From NCBI RefSeq assembly GCF_003337355.1, contig NZ_QPJW01000002.1:1-64000 (forward strand): DNA of 64,000 nucleotides, read 5' to 3'. The stretch comes from Fontibacillus phaseoli (GTDB taxonomy: Bacteria > Bacillota > Bacilli > Paenibacillales > Paenibacillaceae). Below the pieces are notes generated by a model. The model was given only the letters and a program-made list of their open reading frames with translations. It did no database searches and was not told the DNA's origin. Both the position numbers and the translations under genes were made by a program. Positions 28,328-37,303 of this stretch are shown here, one piece after another; position 1 is the stretch's first letter; every line of letters starts with the position of its first letter.

Positions 28328-28944
28328 AGGGATTCCTCCCTTTTCGCCAGTTGAAGAATGAGTTGGACTTCACCTCTCTGAATGCCGATCGTTTTGGCGA
28401 TCGTATCCATGGACTTTCCTTTGGCGTGTAGTTCGAACAATTCCGGGTACCGATCGCGTACCGAGTCGGCGACCTCCGGTTCGGCAGGAATATCCTCAGT
28501 CAATTCTCTTGAATCGCTCTCCGGCTGAATATCCTCAACAACGGTTAGCGGAGCCGTGGCGGTTACTTCTGGCTGCGGACCGTCTTCAACCGCGGCTGTC
28601 TGGCTTGAAATCGTTACAGAAGCCTGTTCCAGCGGCTCAAGGCGGGATGCATTCTGCCTTGCTGTGTATTCCACATCGACCATACGCTGACGAAGTTCAA
28701 CAATCTGTTCCTGGTGAGCCAACTGTTTGGATGTCAATTCCTGCTTCATCTGCGCCACGAGACCGATCAATTCCTCATTCTCTCTCTCAATCTCCGACAT
28801 AAACTGCTCCAACGTCGCCTCGAGGTCGCCTGTCCCTGCCTGCTTTATCTCCGTGGCGGATTTACGTCCCGGAAGCAGGAGTGCATAAACAAGCGCGGCG
28901 GCTCCCAGCAGTACAATATAAAACAATGGTTCTCCAAATGACAA
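28324..28944 (-). CDS. swrB: SwrB-like flagellar operon protein (DUF6115/YlxL)
   Basis: About 206 residues: an N-terminal membrane helix (FYIVLLGAAALVYALLL), a coiled-coil middle (about 40-105), a variable acidic stretch, and a C-terminal helix-turn-helix-like segment (ELHAKGKSMDTIAKTIGIQRGEVQLILQLA). The layout and position just after sigD match B. subtilis SwrB (YlxL), which promotes assembly of the flagellar type III machine. The TTG start is chosen for AGGTGA 8 bases upstream. Orthology rests on layout, not alignment. Confidence 0.7.
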   Translation of the reverse strand: MSFGEPLFYIVLLGAAALVYALLLPGRKSATEIKQAGTGDLEATLEQFMSEIERENEELIGLVAQMKQELTSKQLAHQEQIVELRQRMVDVEYTARQNASRLEPLEQASVTISSQTAAVEDGPQPEVTATAPLTVVEDIQPESDSRELTEDIPAEPEVADSVRDRYPELFELHAKGKSMDTIAKTIGIQRGEVQLILQLAKREESL

Positions 28945-29012
28945 TGTAATCCTCACCTCTTGCTGATAATAAAATACCGCCGCCCCACGCAAAACGATAG
29001 GATAAACTGAAG

Positions 29013-29333
29013 CTAAAAAGATAAATCAACGTGTCGCCCTTTATAAGGATGCTCAGCAGGATGTACCTTTTCCTGTTCTTCCTGCTTTTCTCCGGGGGAA
29101 GCCTGTCCCTGGCGTTGATTACCCGGGGAGTCACCCTCCCGTTTCACGGTCGTATTGTGCGCGCTTTCGTCAACTCCTGAACTCCGCTGCCGTTCAAGTT
29201 CGTGTTCCTTAACGTTTTCCATCGAAAGTAAACTTTGATCGATCATAGGTCTCTGCTGTCCTTCATGCTGAATACGCCCCAACTCATTGGTTCGAGGAAT
29301 GGCGATTTGCATTTCCACGGCTTTCAAATCCAT
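29013..29333 (-). CDS. Uncharacterized conserved-looking flagellar operon protein
   Basis: A 106-residue soluble, hydrophilic protein with no membrane segment or signal. It starts with MDLKAVEMQIAIPRTNELGR, has a Gln/Glu/Lys-rich, probably disordered middle, and ends HPYKGRHVDLSF. I recall similarly ended small proteins next to sigma-28 genes in other Firmicutes, but did not check. The ATG has GGGGTG 6 bases upstream. It lies between the FapA-like and SwrB-like genes. Function unknown. Confidence 0.72.
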   Translation of the reverse strand: MDLKAVEMQIAIPRTNELGRIQHEGQQRPMIDQSLLSMENVKEHELERQRSSGVDESAHNTTVKREGDSPGNQRQGQASPGEKQEEQEKVHPAEHPYKGRHVDLSF

Positions 29334-29416
29334 AAGATCACCCCATGATTTCATCGGCATACTAGCCGGATATCAAAGCTGAGAAACGAAAAGGCTTCGC
29401 TATCGTGATGAACTTT

Positions 29417-30826
29417 CTATACGTAAACCGACATGGAAATGTCGCCCTCGCTAAAATAAAACGACATGCGCGAGACCGGCTCTTTTATATACTTGGTATA
29501 TCGGCCAATAACGATTTTGGAACCGCCATAAATCATTTTCAGGACATCCACCCGCGCTTTGCCGGTGTCCTCCAGCGCTTTTTCAATATTAAGCATCCGT
29601 TCCTTCAGGTCATTCATTTCCTGGACATGGGACTTTTTGGTCAGTCCCAGCTTGGAGCGCATTTCTACCTTATCCGGAGTCAATTTACCCAAAGAAGCGA
29701 GCTGATCTAACAGGGTAAGCGCTTTTTCCGATTTGTCCAAGTTTGCCATGATATCTTTGACTTGCTGACGTAAATCCATTAGTTCATTGCGGAGTTCCGG
29801 TAAAACGCCGACCTCGATCGAAGTTGTCGTTGACATCGGATTGCCGATAATTCGTGCCGTAACCCTCTCTCCGGCCTGAATGCTTCCTCCAACGATCAAT
29901 CCTTTGGTGCCGCTGCAAATAACATCTCTTCCCGCACGGATATTGGAATGCATGATACTCTGTGTAACAACCACATCCTCACCGGCCAATACGTTGCCAT
30001 CTTGAATGAACGAGCTTTTGACCGTATGTCCGGCTTTGATCACACCTTTGTTGTAACCGATAATTCCTCCGGTTATTTCAATAGAGCCTTCCGCATACAG
30101 TTCGGCTCCTTCCACGCCGCCAACAACACGAATATCCCCGGCTGCCGTGACTTTAAAACCAGTCAGAACATTGCCGCGGATGACGACCGTACCTACAAAG
30201 TCAATATTTCCGGTGCTGTAATCGATATCACCGTTAATTTCATAAACCGGGAAAACATTCAGCTTCCCCTTATCAGTCTGGGTGACCAGGCCGTCAATGG
30301 CCGCATACATTGCATTTTGTTCAGGATTAAGCACCACGTTTTTACCAATTTTAAATCTGGCTTCTTTACCGGCTTTATTAGGAATGGCTTCCCCCGTAAC
30401 CGCCGTTCCGGGGCGTCCGGGGAGGGGAGGAACCAACTCAGCGATCAGTTGCCCTTTTCGGACATTATTCAGATGAGTAACTTCTTTGAAGTCCACTTTA
30501 CCATCATCGGTTTCCAGAGGTTTGTACCTCACATCGTCATCCATTGGAACGGCATAACGGATTTTGCCGTCTTCCCCCTGCTGAGGCTCAACGCCAATTG
30601 CAATCGGGGTTTTGCTGAAAAAGTATTCCCTCGGATTGACAGCAAACCGTTTCACGATATCTTCCTGAATTCCGTATTTTATGCCTTGGACATGCAGAAA
30701 TTGATGCAGGGCATCCATAGTACAGGAGAAATCTTCATCCTTCTTAATAAACTGCAAGTATGCAACTGTCTTGTCATCATTTATCGTAATACTAAGGATT
30801 TGCCCTAAATCACCCGTAAACTCCAT
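29417..30826 (-). CDS. FapA family protein (DUF342)
   Basis: A 469-residue DUF342/FapA protein: an N-terminal domain, a central GRPGTAVTG motif with the right-handed beta-helix of repeated short strands (DIRVVGGVEGAELYAEGSIEITGGIIGYNKG and similar, about 170-330), then a long coiled coil (about 340-430) and a basic tail. FapA in Vibrio vulnificus is involved in glucose-responsive polar flagellar assembly. The start ATG follows AGGAGGAACGACTC. Placement directly after sigD suggests a flagellar or polarity role. Confidence 0.85.
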   Translation of the reverse strand: MEFTGDLGQILSITINDDKTVAYLQFIKKDEDFSCTMDALHQFLHVQGIKYGIQEDIVKRFAVNPREYFFSKTPIAIGVEPQQGEDGKIRYAVPMDDDVRYKPLETDDGKVDFKEVTHLNNVRKGQLIAELVPPLPGRPGTAVTGEAIPNKAGKEARFKIGKNVVLNPEQNAMYAAIDGLVTQTDKGKLNVFPVYEINGDIDYSTGNIDFVGTVVIRGNVLTGFKVTAAGDIRVVGGVEGAELYAEGSIEITGGIIGYNKGVIKAGHTVKSSFIQDGNVLAGEDVVVTQSIMHSNIRAGRDVICSGTKGLIVGGSIQAGERVTARIIGNPMSTTTSIEVGVLPELRNELMDLRQQVKDIMANLDKSEKALTLLDQLASLGKLTPDKVEMRSKLGLTKKSHVQEMNDLKERMLNIEKALEDTGKARVDVLKMIYGGSKIVIGRYTKYIKEPVSRMSFYFSEGDISMSVYV

Positions 30827-30869
30827 GAGTCGTTCCTCCTTCCATCTACTTTTCAGAGACAATTCTCTG

Positions 30870-31658
30870 CTAATCCTCCCGCATGAGCAGATCGCGCTGC
30901 TTTTCCAGGCTGCCTCGAAGCCGAAAAATCGCCTTGGAATGCAATTGCGAGATCCGGGAAGGCGACAGAGACATTACTTCGGCGATTTCGCTTAAAGACA
31001 AATCTTCATAATAAAGCAGCGAAACGACCGTGCGTTCCTTCTCGGTCAATTTTTCTATCCCTTTAGCAAGCGATTCTCGCAAATAGAACTCCTGGACTTT
31101 ATAATCCGGATTTTTTGCTTTATCGTCAATCAGCAAGGACAGGCGGGTCTCCGACTCCTCTTCGCGGATCGGGTCTTCCAATGAGCATAGCGTCATAACT
31201 GCAACTTCCTGGAGCATACCCTGGAACTCTCTTTCGCTGATGCTTAAATGCTCGCTCATTTCCGCGTCCGTGACGGACCGAAGATACTGCTGTTCCAACT
31301 GCTGATAGCCTTCTTCAATTTTTTTGGCTTTTTCTCTAACGGAACGGGGAACCCAGTCCCCCTGGCGAAGCCCATCCAAGATCGCTCCTCTAACCCTCCA
31401 CGAAGCGTATGTCTCGAATTGAAGACCGCGTTTGTAGTCGAATTTTTCAACCGCGTCAATCAACCCCATAACTCCGTTACTGGCTAAATCATCTTTGGAA
31501 ACATTCTTCGGCAGACCGATAGCCAGACGTCCCGAAACGTAGTCGACAATATGCAAATATTTCTCGATAAGTTGTTTCTTGGCCTCCAAATCGCCGTGTT
31601 CTTTCCAACGTTCCCAAACGTCAGCGTAATTCAGAGGGGATGTCTTCCGCTCGTTCAA
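30870..31658 (-). CDS. sigD: RNA polymerase sigma factor for motility (sigma-D / FliA / sigma-28)
   Basis: Directs transcription of late flagellar and chemotaxis genes such as flagellin; held back by FlgM until the hook is complete. At 262 residues it has sigma region 2 (DLASNGVMGLIDAVEKFDYKRGLQFETYASWRVRGAILDGLR), region 3, and region 4 with the SLSEIAEVMSLSPSRISQLHSKA helix-turn-helix. Start TTG, with AGGTGA 6 bases upstream. It lies near the operon end as in B. subtilis. Confidence 0.96.
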   Translation of the reverse strand: MNERKTSPLNYADVWERWKEHGDLEAKKQLIEKYLHIVDYVSGRLAIGLPKNVSKDDLASNGVMGLIDAVEKFDYKRGLQFETYASWRVRGAILDGLRQGDWVPRSVREKAKKIEEGYQQLEQQYLRSVTDAEMSEHLSISEREFQGMLQEVAVMTLCSLEDPIREEESETRLSLLIDDKAKNPDYKVQEFYLRESLAKGIEKLTEKERTVVSLLYYEDLSLSEIAEVMSLSPSRISQLHSKAIFRLRGSLEKQRDLLMRED

Positions 31659-31673
31659 TTGCCTTCACCTTCC

Positions 31674-32093
31674 TTATTTTTCTGTCAGGTGACGAACGAC
31701 CTTAGCCAGCTCTTCAGGATCTTTGTCGTCAATGGTTTTAACTAGTTTTGGCGGTTCGAGTGGCGTAAACTCCGCCTGCAACTGGTCTTCTGGAGTCTGT
31801 TTCAGTAGATCGTTCAATTCCTCGCTTTGATCCGGCGTGGTCAAGTCGAGGTTGCTTCCTTTATCCTGCTCCTGCAATGCTGCAGAAAGTTCACTAACAT
31901 CCGGCAGGGACTCTTGCTCCTTCAGGAAATTAATAACCCAATTTCCCACAAAGCTAAGAAGAAACCATACCACAAATCCTATTAACCCGCGCATCAAGCT
32001 CGTCGTAAACAAGTTGTTACCGGCCGATACCGCATAGGTAATCAAAAAACCGATAAAACCAATCAAAAAATAATAGCGAATTTTTCCTGTCAT
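31674..32093 (-). CDS. Small two-helix membrane protein, flagellar operon
   Basis: 139 residues, with two membrane segments at the N terminus (about 7-22 and 32-55), then an acidic cytoplasmic-looking tail with KQTPEDQLQAEFTPL and DKDPEELAKVVRHLTEK. Not recognized. It sits between cheD and sigD with an AAAGGA RBS. Membership in the fla/che operon is clear from tight spacing; function is unknown. Confidence 0.75.
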   Translation of the reverse strand: MTGKIRYYFLIGFIGFLITYAVSAGNNLFTTSLMRGLIGFVVWFLLSFVGNWVINFLKEQESLPDVSELSAALQEQDKGSNLDLTTPDQSEELNDLLKQTPEDQLQAEFTPLEPPKLVKTIDDKDPEELAKVVRHLTEK

Positions 32094-32095
32094 GG

Positions 32096-32593
32096 CTACA
32101 ATTCCTTTATACCCATTTGTACACTGCGTATGAATAATATACCCGTTTCACAGTCGAGTTCGATCGTTCGTCCGTAATTTCCCCCCGTATCTTCGGCAAG
32201 GAGCGGAATACCAAGTTCCGATAGCATCGCTTTGCAGGATTCCGCATTTCTAGGTCCGATTCGCATGGAGTCACCGGTTCCGGCAAAAGTAAACATCTGC
32301 GAGCCACCGGCCATTTTGGCGACCAAGCGGCCCCGAGAAGCGCCGAGTGCCGAAAGTCTGCGAACCAGCTCAGGTAACGCGGTATCCGCATACTTGGCAA
32401 TGTTCAGCGCCCCTTCTCTGGCGATTTCCGATGAAGGAAGCATGACGTGAGCGAGCCCCGCCATTTTTAAAAGTGGATCAAATAATGTTACACCGACACA
32501 CGATCCAAGCCCTGTGGTGCGGATCAACCCCTGCCCGCGAATCACATTCAGGTCTGCCATGCCTACTTTAACGATATACTGCTCATCAATCAT
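32096..32593 (-). CDS. cheD: Chemoreceptor glutamine deamidase CheD
   Basis: Deamidates glutamines in methyl-accepting receptors and helps receptor-CheC interplay in Bacillus-type chemotaxis. The catalytic cysteine is in TTGLGSCVGVTLFD (C32 in the 165-residue form), and the histidine is in GLAHVMLP (H49). GPRNAESCKAMLSELGIP is in the C-terminal half. The ATG overlaps the cheC end by 8 bases, which argues for coupling; a later ATG (MADLNV) is possible. Confidence 0.93.
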   Translation of the reverse strand: MIDEQYIVKVGMADLNVIRGQGLIRTTGLGSCVGVTLFDPLLKMAGLAHVMLPSSEIAREGALNIAKYADTALPELVRRLSALGASRGRLVAKMAGGSQMFTFAGTGDSMRIGPRNAESCKAMLSELGIPLLAEDTGGNYGRTIELDCETGILFIRSVQMGIKEL

Positions 32594-33212
32594 GATCCAG
32601 TGGCACTCCCAGAGCGGTGAAAATTTTTGCAAAGGACTCGGGGTCTGGAATCAGGAAAAATTGTCCTTCTACCTCGTGCTGGCCTTCAATGAAAGTTGTA
32701 TCGATCAGCATGGCGGAATCGCCCATTTCTCCGAATTGCAGCAGCCCATAGCTTAGTATTGCGCCCGCCATATCCAGCGCAAGCGCCGGAACGGTCGGCG
32801 TCATCGACAGGGAAGTAAAATCGGCCAGGGAAGAGATATACGATCCTGCCAAAATGTTACCGATCTCCGACAATGCAGACCATTCCATTTCCGAAAAGCT
32901 GTCTTCGCTCTCGACTTTTAAACCGGCTAGACGGTGCAGCAGCTTTTTGGCCGCTTCCGGGCTAAGTATGAAAAATAAATTGCCCGGCGTATCGCCTTCA
33001 ACCCGAAAAAATACGGCAAGAACGATCTTCTCGGCACCGCCTACCCGTTCCGCGACCGCTTCGAACGGTAGCATCTGGACTTTAGGAACCGCCATGTCGA
33101 TCGGCTTATCCAGCAGTCGAGAGAGCGCGGTCGCCGCGTTTCCGGCACCGATATTGCCGACCTCCTTAAGTACGTCCATCTTGAATTCCTCTAAGTCCTT
33201 AAACAGATCCAC
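32586..33212 (-). CDS. cheC: CheY-P phosphatase CheC
   Basis: Dephosphorylates CheY-P; with CheD it forms the adaptation branch of Bacillus chemotaxis. Two related phosphatase motifs are seen: LKEVGNIGAGNAATALS near the N terminus and LSEIGNILAGSYISSL in the middle. Each keeps the Glu-x-x-Asn core. 208 residues. The start is a GTG a few bases after GAGGGA. CheD immediately follows and overlaps. Confidence 0.95.
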   Translation of the reverse strand: MDLFKDLEEFKMDVLKEVGNIGAGNAATALSRLLDKPIDMAVPKVQMLPFEAVAERVGGAEKIVLAVFFRVEGDTPGNLFFILSPEAAKKLLHRLAGLKVESEDSFSEMEWSALSEIGNILAGSYISSLADFTSLSMTPTVPALALDMAGAILSYGLLQFGEMGDSAMLIDTTFIEGQHEVEGQFFLIPDPESFAKIFTALGVPLDHD

Positions 33213-33215
33213 CGT

Positions 33216-33677
33216 TTATCCCTCTAAACTTTCCAATTGAATAATTTCGCTGCGGTTCAAAACTTCCGACAAATTCAACATGACAAGAAGACGTTCCTCG
33301 GACAAGCGCGCCACGCCATGCAGATACTTCGCTTTGACGCCGCCCACTACATCCGGAGGAGAATCGATGTTATCCGAATTCAGGTCAATGACGTCATTCG
33401 CCGAGTCAACGATAAAGCCTACTTCCAGCTCATTGGCGGCCACAATAATAATCCGAGTTTGATCGGTGTGTTCCGCTTCAGGCAAACCAAACCGACCGCG
33501 CAAATTAATGACCGGAATGACAACGCCCCGCAAATTAATGACCCCTTTGACAAATGAGAATGTCTTGGGTACGCGGGTAATCGGCATCATACGTTCGATC
33601 GTTTGTACCTTGTCCACTTCGATCCCATATTCTTCTTGACCCAATTTGAAAACGATGACTTTAATTTCTTCTCCCAT
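33216..33677 (-). CDS. cheW: Chemotaxis coupling protein CheW
   Basis: Bridges receptors to CheA. The 153-residue CheW domain is complete: IKVIVFKLGQEEYGIEVDKVQ, VKGVINLRGVVIPVINLRGRFG, and the C-terminal VARLSEERLLVMLNLSEVL. The ATG is preceded by GGAGGGATCTCC. Lies between cheA and cheC, as in B. subtilis. Confidence 0.97.
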   Translation of the reverse strand: MGEEIKVIVFKLGQEEYGIEVDKVQTIERMMPITRVPKTFSFVKGVINLRGVVIPVINLRGRFGLPEAEHTDQTRIIIVAANELEVGFIVDSANDVIDLNSDNIDSPPDVVGGVKAKYLHGVARLSEERLLVMLNLSEVLNRSEIIQLESLEG

Positions 33678-33732
33678 GGAGATCCCTCCTTATTGTCCCG
33701 GCTTAAGCAGGCTTCCGGGTTGAATAGCTGTC

Positions 33733-35802
33733 TTATTTAATGAAAGCATTAGGATCTATAATTAAAGCGACTTGCCCATCCCCTAAAATAGTAGCTCCGG
33801 CTACGCCCTGAATTGCAGGCAAATATTTGCCTAAATTTTTGATTACAATTTCGTTTTGTCCGATAAAGTCTTCTACGGTCAGTGCCGCAAGCCGGTCTCC
33901 CTTACGGACGACGACGATTTCCGTTTCTTCCTCGGCCTTCTCATCAAAGTCTTTAACGTCAAACAGCTCGCCCAAGGACATCAACGGAATATGGGAATCC
34001 CGGTAAGAAATCATCGTATAACCGTGTACCTTGCGAATTTGTTCTCGTCGGATAAGTCCTGTTTCCACGATGGAGGACAATGGGATCGCATACTTTTCCG
34101 AACCGACTTTGATCAACATCGCCGAAATGATCGACAGTGTTAATGGAAGCTGAACGGAGAACTTCGTTCCCTTCCCAAGCTTGGATTCCACCGATACGAC
34201 TCCGCTCAGGGATTCGATTTTGGATCTCACGACGTCAAGACCAACGCCGCGGCCGGAGATGTCGGAGATGACTTCCGCCGTACTGAAACCCGGTGCAAAC
34301 AGAAGCATATATACTTGCTCATCTGTCAGCGTAGCAGCTTCACTTTCGCTCACTACCCCATTCTTCAGCGCTTTACTGAGCACTTTATCCCGATCAATGC
34401 CGAATCCGTCATCTTCAATCTCGATAAACACGTGGTTGCCGCTGTGAAACGCACGCAGTTGAACCGTACCGGTCTCAGGTTTGCCGGCGGCAATGCGCTG
34501 TGCACCTGATTCCACGCCGTGATCCACCGCATTCCGCAGCAAGTGAACCAACGGATCGCCGATTTCGTCGATGACCGTCCGATCCAGCTCGGTTTCGGCC
34601 CCTACGATAACCAGATCGATTTTTTTATCCAGCGATTTTGCAAGGTCCCGAACCATTCGCGGAAACCGGTTAAAGACGGAATCGATTTGAACCATCCGCA
34701 GCTTCAATACAATATTTTGCAAGTCACTGCTGACCCGGCTCATATGCTCCACCGTTTCGGTCAAGTCGGAGCGTTTCACTTCGTACGCCAACTGTTCCAA
34801 CCGGGAACGGTCAATCAGCAGCTCGCTGAATAGATTCATAAGCACGTCAAGGCGATCGATATCGACCCTGATGGTTCTGGAAGGAGCGGCACCGCCAGTC
34901 GGACGGGCGTTTGCTTTGCCTTCTTCCGCTTTGACCAGCTTGCCTGTAGCCGATTTTCCGGTATCCTTGGCAGTTGGCTCTGCAACCGCCGAAGCCGCTG
35001 CGGTTTCTTTTAACCCTGAGTTCAACTGGCCCAACGTCTCATCATCCAGAAGCGCTACATGAGCGGAGTCGATTTCCGACAGATTCATGATCATACCTTG
35101 AAGCTCGGCAGCCTCTTTTTGTGTTATGTAATAGAGGGAGAAGCTGCGATCGAATTTTTCCTGTTCAATTTCTTGAACAGAAGGGTAGGATTTGACAACT
35201 TCCCCGTAGCGCTCCAGAAGATCGAACACTAGATAGGCCCGGGCAGCTTTTAATTGGCAATCTTCGCGGATTGCCACCTCAATGTACATTACCTTGTGCC
35301 CTTCGGCAATCGACTGTTCCAGTACGGAGTACTGATATTCATCCAACTGAATTGCCGCTCCGCCTTCCGAAGCCGCATTCTCAGCCGGTTTACCGTTATT
35401 GTTTTGTCCGGATGGTGCCATGTCGCCGCGGACGATCGCTTGCAAAGAAGATACAATTGCACTTACGTCCTCTTTCCCGTCACCGCCTTGGGTAATATCC
35501 TGGACCATCGACTGCAGGGCGTCAAGACTTTGAAACAAGGTGTCAAAAATAAAGTCCTGCATCTTCAACTTTTCGTCTCGCACCAGATCCAGCACATTTT
35601 CCATTTGATGTGTCAGTGAAGACAAATCTTCATATCCCATCGTGGCTGCCATGCCTTTCAACGTATGGGCGGACCGGAAAATCACCTGCACAATCCCGAG
35701 ATCGTCAGGACGGTTCTCTAATTCCAGCATCTTTTCGTTTAATGATTGTAAGTGATCGTTCGACTCATCGATAAACATGGATAAATATTGGTTCATGTCC
35801 AT
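33733..35802 (-). CDS. cheA: Chemotaxis histidine kinase CheA
   Basis: Autophosphorylating kinase that passes phosphate to CheY and CheB. Order: HPt P1 with the phosphorylated histidine H46 (FRSAHTLKGMAATMG), P2 CheY-binding domain (about 160-250), P3 dimerization helices with TIRVDIDRLDVLMNLFSELL, P4 ATPase with HLLRNAVDHGVE and DDGFGIDRDKV, and P5 CheW-like domain. 689 residues, normal. GGAGGT lies 8 bases before the ATG. Confidence 0.98.
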   Translation of the reverse strand: MDMNQYLSMFIDESNDHLQSLNEKMLELENRPDDLGIVQVIFRSAHTLKGMAATMGYEDLSSLTHQMENVLDLVRDEKLKMQDFIFDTLFQSLDALQSMVQDITQGGDGKEDVSAIVSSLQAIVRGDMAPSGQNNNGKPAENAASEGGAAIQLDEYQYSVLEQSIAEGHKVMYIEVAIREDCQLKAARAYLVFDLLERYGEVVKSYPSVQEIEQEKFDRSFSLYYITQKEAAELQGMIMNLSEIDSAHVALLDDETLGQLNSGLKETAAASAVAEPTAKDTGKSATGKLVKAEEGKANARPTGGAAPSRTIRVDIDRLDVLMNLFSELLIDRSRLEQLAYEVKRSDLTETVEHMSRVSSDLQNIVLKLRMVQIDSVFNRFPRMVRDLAKSLDKKIDLVIVGAETELDRTVIDEIGDPLVHLLRNAVDHGVESGAQRIAAGKPETGTVQLRAFHSGNHVFIEIEDDGFGIDRDKVLSKALKNGVVSESEAATLTDEQVYMLLFAPGFSTAEVISDISGRGVGLDVVRSKIESLSGVVSVESKLGKGTKFSVQLPLTLSIISAMLIKVGSEKYAIPLSSIVETGLIRREQIRKVHGYTMISYRDSHIPLMSLGELFDVKDFDEKAEEETEIVVVRKGDRLAALTVEDFIGQNEIVIKNLGKYLPAIQGVAGATILGDGQVALIIDPNAFIK

Positions 35803-35831
35803 GGTGAGGCACCTCCTTCAAGAGATTCCGT

Positions 35832-37271
35832 TTATTTCACAACTTGTGCAAGCCTGTAACCAATTTCGTGCAGCGGTAATGATTGACTCACGCAGCCCAA
35901 TTCGATCGCTGACCGGGGCATTCCGTATACCACGCAGGTTTCTTCGCTTTCCGCAATCGTCGACGTCACTCCGGCTTCGTACAACCGTTTCATACTTTTG
36001 GCACCATCGCTACCCATACCGGTTAAAAGAACGACGTGCCTGTTCAGCGTTACCAAAGGCAGAAGCGAATCATACAAAACATCCACGGACGGCCTGTGTC
36101 CATTTCGCGGCTCACCGTCCGACAATGACAGTTTAAAACCGCCGTCCGGATCACAAATGACGTTTAAATGGTAACCTCCATGAGCTACGTAAGCCGTGCC
36201 TGCCTGTAGCCTCATGCCTTCCTCGGCCTCCACTACGGTTAATTCGCTCAAACTGCTTAACCGTTGGGCAAGCGATTTCGTAAAATTCGGCGGCATGTGC
36301 TGAACAATAACGATCGGGGCCGGAAAATCGGCAGGCAGTTTCTCCAAGACGGCCTTTAGCGCTTTGGGACCACCGGTTGAGGTACCAATGGCGACCAGAT
36401 CTGTAAAATTCGCCCGGCCCGCCCTTGAAGGACGTCTTTCCCGTTCCCGGGCAGCATGTTCCAGCTCCGCAGTCTGCCGGGCCGGCGGCTCGTCCACCTG
36501 CTTACCCTGTCTTGCCACCGACGTTGCGCCATTCACGCTGCGCGCCTTTGAAGGCGCAATCCGATCCGCTGCTTCTTTATCGCGCCTCCTCGATTCCTCC
36601 GGCTTTGCCTCCGCCACGGCAGGCTTGCCTTTTGCAGGCAGTTCGATAGTCTTACGCTGGTCTGGAATCTCCTTGTCCAGCGGATTGCGCTTTGTACGAC
36701 CAGCCATGGAACCCCGATCCAAGGAAGATTCCAATATCTTGCGGGACTTTCCTTCAGTCGGCGGCTTACCTGGATTTCCTGAACTTAAAGGCGAAGGTTT
36801 CCGGGGAGCAGGCGGAAGCCGCTCCGGCGCCTTGGACTGCAGCGCCGCGTTCCTTGCTGCCCTTCGCTCTTTAGCCAGCATCGCAACCCGGATCTGCTCC
36901 CGGAGTTCCCGTCCGACCTGCTCGATATCATGCGAACTGGTTGATGCCGAAGGCTTGCGGATAAAATCAAAAGCTCCAAGTTCGAGCGCCATGATCGTTT
37001 CGCGCATCCCCTGCTCATTGATGCCGGAAAGCATGATCACTGGCAAAGGATGTCGCTCCATAATGTGTTTTAATGCCTCAAGTCCGTTCATTTCCGGCAT
37101 TTCTACATCCATCGTCACCAGGTCCGGCGCGAACGACTCAATCATTTCGATTGCTTCTCGCCCGTTCTTTGCCGTTCCATTCACCCGAAATTCCGGATCC
37201 TGTTCGATAAGATCGGATACGATTTTCCGCATGAACGCCGAATCGTCAACCACCATCACCCGATAAGGCAT
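35832..37271 (-). CDS. cheB: Receptor methylesterase CheB (long linker form)
   Basis: Removes methyl groups from chemoreceptors when phosphorylated. The N-terminal receiver has D55 (DLVTMDVEMPEMNG). The C-terminal esterase has the S-H-D triad: GTSTGG (S298), IVQHMPPNF and LTGMGSDGAKSM. Between them is a linker of about 150 residues rich in Lys, Arg and Pro, making 479 residues versus about 350-360 normally. No cheR gene is present in the window. The ATG has AGGAGTGGAACGAAAT upstream. Confidence 0.95.
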   Translation of the reverse strand: MPYRVMVVDDSAFMRKIVSDLIEQDPEFRVNGTAKNGREAIEMIESFAPDLVTMDVEMPEMNGLEALKHIMERHPLPVIMLSGINEQGMRETIMALELGAFDFIRKPSASTSSHDIEQVGRELREQIRVAMLAKERRAARNAALQSKAPERLPPAPRKPSPLSSGNPGKPPTEGKSRKILESSLDRGSMAGRTKRNPLDKEIPDQRKTIELPAKGKPAVAEAKPEESRRRDKEAADRIAPSKARSVNGATSVARQGKQVDEPPARQTAELEHAARERERRPSRAGRANFTDLVAIGTSTGGPKALKAVLEKLPADFPAPIVIVQHMPPNFTKSLAQRLSSLSELTVVEAEEGMRLQAGTAYVAHGGYHLNVICDPDGGFKLSLSDGEPRNGHRPSVDVLYDSLLPLVTLNRHVVLLTGMGSDGAKSMKRLYEAGVTSTIAESEETCVVYGMPRSAIELGCVSQSLPLHEIGYRLAQVVK

Positions 37272-37303
37272 ATTTCGTTCCACTCCTGTTCCTTTATACA
37301 GAA

